Part shown: positions 20,796 through 22,652 of the stretch, one piece after another
Layout of the letters: every line of letters starts with the position of its first letter
Numbering within the stretch: the first letter of the stretch is position 1
NCBI GenBank assembly: GCA_964533705.1
Contig: CAZHMN010000047.1
Location: 1 to 22,652, forward strand
DNA length: 22,652 bases
Direction: 5' to 3'
DNA from: CAZHMN01 sp964533705
Lineage (GTDB): Bacteria > Electryoneota > B3-LCP
Notes under the pieces: model-generated
The model's database searches: none
What the model was told of the DNA's origin: nothing
What the model saw: the letters and a program-made list of their open reading frames with translations, nothing else
Translations under genes and position numbers: made by a program

Positions 20796-21797
20796 TTACC
20801 TTCTTAGATTAATCATATCAAAGCTGAAGTTGGACCGCCGGATGGCCTGGCGAGCGCGCATGCGAACGTAATCGTTGGAATCCGCTTCAGCCAGCTGCAG
20901 CACCAGCGTTTCCGATTTTTCCGGAATGGGTTCCGAAAGGAGCGCGTCGATGGCCCCTATTCTCACCGCCGGGTTGGGATCTTTCAGCAAGGCGTTCAGA
21001 ATCGCCTGTTCCGATAGTGGATCACGGGGTGCGCTGCTCAGAGCTTCTAAGGCTTTGAGCCTGACGCCGTCGTTCTGGTCATGGATCAGAGCGTACGCCA
21101 GAACCTCCTTGGCCTTTGGGCTCAGATGCGATGCCCTACCGAGCTCCTCGACCGACTGCAGCCGGGCGCCGGAGTTCTCTTCGTTTTTGACCGCCCAGGA
21201 GAGCAACCCGCGAATAAGATCGTCCTCTGGAGAGCCCTGGATCTGGTATTCCTTTGTGCCTAAAAAGCTGACTTCCACCAATCCGGTTTCAGGCTCTAAG
21301 GGACGCACTCTGAGGTCCTCGATTTGCGAAGCGCCTTCCAGGACATTTTCGGCCAGAAAGTAGCGTTTCAGCTCTTCCGGGTACTGAGTCGCCAGAGTAG
21401 GCGGTTTGGTCGTCTCTGCTACAGGCGCGTAAAACACGATTCGTCCGATTAGAATACCTACAAGAAGCATGCCCAGAGCCAGCGCAGGTTGCCAGGCAGG
21501 TTTCAATTCCCATCGAAGCCGTCCCAACAGGCCCTCCCAGAGAGATGTGCGTTCCCGATGGAATTCCCCGGATCGCAACCTGACTGACAGCTTTTCTCTC
21601 GCCCGAGCCAGCGCTTCCGGCTTGGGAACGGGTGACGTTCGGTTTCCCAGTATACTCTGAAGGCCATCCCATTCCGCCTTCCGCGCCTGGCACCTCGGAC
21701 AGGTCTTGAGGTGCGTCAGGAAGCCGTCTTCCCCTCCGGGGATGGCTTCACCGTAGGCGCGCAGCCAGTATAGCTTTTCAAATTCGCGACAGTCCAT
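20796..21797 (-). CDS. Anti-sigma factor: zinc-finger, one membrane helix, HEAT repeats
   Basis: 333 residues. The N terminus is a zinc-finger anti-sigma domain with the H-x3-C-x2-C motif (HLKTCPRC). One transmembrane helix follows at about residues 110-130 (LALGMLLVGILIGRIVFY). The extracytoplasmic part begins with a short unknown domain and ends in four or so HEAT-like repeats (residues about 190-330: DGVRLKALEALSSAPRDP, NPAVRIGAIDALLSEP, DYVRMRARQAIRR). It lies 46 bases after the ECF sigma gene and would hold it at the membrane until a signal arrives. I use the ATG at 21797; a TTG at 21809 would add four residues. HEAT repeats as the sensor suggest protein-protein sensing (inference). Confidence 0.85.
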   Translation of the reverse strand: MDCREFEKLYWLRAYGEAIPGGEDGFLTHLKTCPRCQARKAEWDGLQSILGNRTSPVPKPEALARAREKLSVRLRSGEFHRERTSLWEGLLGRLRWELKPAWQPALALGMLLVGILIGRIVFYAPVAETTKPPTLATQYPEELKRYFLAENVLEGASQIEDLRVRPLEPETGLVEVSFLGTKEYQIQGSPEDDLIRGLLSWAVKNEENSGARLQSVEELGRASHLSPKAKEVLAYALIHDQNDGVRLKALEALSSAPRDPLSEQAILNALLKDPNPAVRIGAIDALLSEPIPEKSETLVLQLAEADSNDYVRMRARQAIRRSNFSFDMINLRR

Positions 21798-21843
21798 GAT
21801 GATCTTCAATTATCGTTACGTTCATTGCGTCGTTGATTACTCG

Positions 21844-22416
21844 CTAACCGGTTCGATGGTACGGTTCCAGGATGCTGCGCAGGTTCTCAATGGCCCGAAA
21901 CAAGTAGGCCTTGACGGTTCCTTCACCGATTTTTAGAATGCCGGCGATCTCCCTGATCTTCATCCCCTGGTCGTGTTTCATGACGAAGACGGTGCGCTGC
22001 CGGGGGGGCAGTTGATCCAGCGCTCGTTCGATCTGCTCCAGGATTTCCGCCCGAAGGTGAAGGCTCTCGGGGCTATCCGCCGGGTTGGTGGAAGCAGCCT
22101 CGAAGAAATCGGCCTCGCCGGGGATCGGTTCTTCCTTTTTCCTTCTTCTGGTGATACTTCGTTTTCTACTCAATGACACGTTCACGGCGATGCGGTGCAG
22201 CCAGGTTGAAAATTCCGATTCGAAGCGAAACTTTCCAATGCCCCGGTAAACCTTCAAGAAAATCTCCTGGTAAACTTCTTCTGCATCGAAACCCGGTCCC
22301 AAAATTGAGCCGGCCAGTGATATGACTCTGCCATCGTGCATCTCCACCAGGCGGGTGAAGGCCCTATCGTCGCCCTTCTGCGCCCGGGTAATCAGTTCGA
22401 TTTCTTCCGAATTCAT
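21844..22416 (-). CDS. ECF-family RNA polymerase sigma factor (RpoE-like)
   Basis: 190 residues with region 2 (DDRAFTRLVEMHDGRVISL, DAEEVYQEIFLKVYRGIGKF, FSTWLHRIAVNVSLSRKRS) and region 4 (LPPRQRTVFVMKHDQGMKIREIAGILKIGEGTVKAYLF), the two domains ECF factors need, with a charged linker between. AGGAG precedes the ATG at 22416. It heads a four-gene unit with its anti-sigma factor, the DUF4097 protein and the toast-rack protein. A GGCAACTTTTT/CGTCCAA element upstream at 22455-22484 has the form of an ECF promoter, so autoregulation is likely. Confidence 0.95.
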   Translation of the reverse strand: MNSEEIELITRAQKGDDRAFTRLVEMHDGRVISLAGSILGPGFDAEEVYQEIFLKVYRGIGKFRFESEFSTWLHRIAVNVSLSRKRSITRRRKKEEPIPGEADFFEAASTNPADSPESLHLRAEILEQIERALDQLPPRQRTVFVMKHDQGMKIREIAGILKIGEGTVKAYLFRAIENLRSILEPYHRTG

Positions 22417-22454
22417 GAACTCCTGCGTAGCCTGGGATCCCCCCGCTCATTGTG

Positions 22455-22484
22455 TTGGACGCTTAAACCCCTGAAAAAGTTGCC
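22455..22484 (-). promoter_or_regulatory. Putative ECF-type promoter of the sigma operon
   Basis: On the minus strand, GGCAACTTTTT (22474-22484) and CGTCCAA (22455-22461) lie with 17 bases between AAC and CGTC. This is the usual form of promoters read by ECF sigma factors (AAC in the -35, CGTC in the -10). The ATG follows about 30 bases after the expected start site. It suggests that the encoded sigma factor drives its own operon. Confidence 0.6.
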
Positions 22485-22486
22485 TT

Positions 22487-22511
22487 AAATTTTTGCCCAT
22501 GCAAAAAATTT
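22487..22511. promoter_or_regulatory. Inverted repeat between divergent promoters
   Basis: AAATTTTTGC (22487-22496) and GCAAAAAATTT (22501-22511) are nearly perfect inverted arms around CCAT. The repeat lies exactly between the ECF -35 box (minus) and the TTGACA of the plus-strand promoter at 22515, a position that would suit an operator or an upstream AT-rich element. Confidence 0.45.
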
Positions 22512-22514
22512 CGC

Positions 22515-22543
22515 TTGACAAGGATAAAGATAATTCGTATATT
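22515..22543 (+). promoter_or_regulatory. Sigma-70 promoter of the divergent gene
   Basis: TTGACA (22515-22520), a 17-base spacer and TATATT (22538-22543). One base short of consensus overall. Expected start near 22550, about 29 bases before the ATG at 22579. Confidence 0.8.
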
Positions 22544-22578
22544 CAATTACTGAACGTATTCTTATTGAGGAGGCTATT

Positions 22579-22652
22579 ATGAAATCCCGCATGCTCATTC
22601 CGTTGATCGTGCTCGCTTTTGTTCTGAATGCAAGGGGGCAACAGTACTGGGT
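22579..22652 (+). CDS. Exported protein, N-terminal part only
   Basis: Twenty-four codons before the window ends. TTGAGGAGG precedes the ATG by six bases, and the translation MKSRMLIPLIVLAFVLNARG followed by QQYW is a signal peptide with a likely cleavage site near the end of the visible part. It is transcribed away from the ECF sigma operon, from its own sigma-70 promoter. Function cannot be judged from so little. Confidence 0.75.
   Translation, partial: MKSRMLIPLIVLAFVLNARGQQYW

Overview
Bacterial DNA of roughly balanced base composition, read from a draft assembly (a run of exactly 100 N lies at 15052-15151). No ribosomal marker is present, so taxonomy is inference only. The mix of a sigma-54 two-component module, an ECF sigma factor with a HEAT-repeat anti-sigma factor and DUF4097/toast-rack envelope proteins, FmdE-like and B12/radical-SAM enzymes, and degenerate intergenic repeats fits an uncultured anaerobe-type bacterium of the FCB superphylum or a neighbouring candidate phylum.

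Layout. (1) 1-3527, minus strand: housekeeping genes gpsA (5' end only), purM, a long-chain acyl-CoA ligase and a small unknown protein. (2) 3719-6746, plus strand: a REC-histidine kinase hybrid, an NtrC-type sigma-54 activator three bases later, and a single-domain response regulator behind a near-consensus -24/-12 promoter. (3) 6777-7011: a terminator and a gene-free stretch with repeat-like structures. (4) 7038-18389, plus strand: a large metalloid/thiol-redox island. It opens with a consensus sigma-70 promoter, an operator-like palindrome and arsR, then a membrane-tethered thioredoxin and ccdA. The middle holds two radical SAM genes, two TSUP permeases flanking an FmdE-like gene, a damaged Acr3 arsenite permease and a TlpA-like protein. 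It ends with a small thioredoxin-like gene carrying an in-frame UGA, an ArsP-type permease, a TrmO homologue and a second small CxxC protein, closed by a strong hairpin terminator. (5) 18479-22484, minus strand: an ECF sigma operon (sigma factor, zinc-finger/HEAT anti-sigma, DUF4097 protein, toast-rack protein) with a putative self-recognised promoter. (6) 22579-end: the start of a divergent exported protein gene behind a good sigma-70 promoter.

How the island may work (inference): ArsR senses metalloid; CcdA passes electrons across the membrane to thioredoxin-fold proteins; permeases (Acr3, ArsP-like, TSUP) expel the toxic or sulfur species; small CxxC/Sec proteins handle thiol or metalloid exchange.

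Most notable points: (a) the 16138-16449 gene has UGA exactly where I recall this thioredoxin-like family having Cys, and the hairpin downstream meets the loose bacterial SECIS geometry, so it is a candidate selenoprotein; (b) the island is a mosaic in which fragments of ccdA and TSUP genes recur at junctions, with a 39-base exact repeat and a TATG microhomology at one breakpoint, and the radical SAM pair sits between two pieces of a TSUP gene flanked by an 8-base direct repeat; (c) several promoter assignments (sigma-54, ECF, sigma-70/ArsR) can be read directly.
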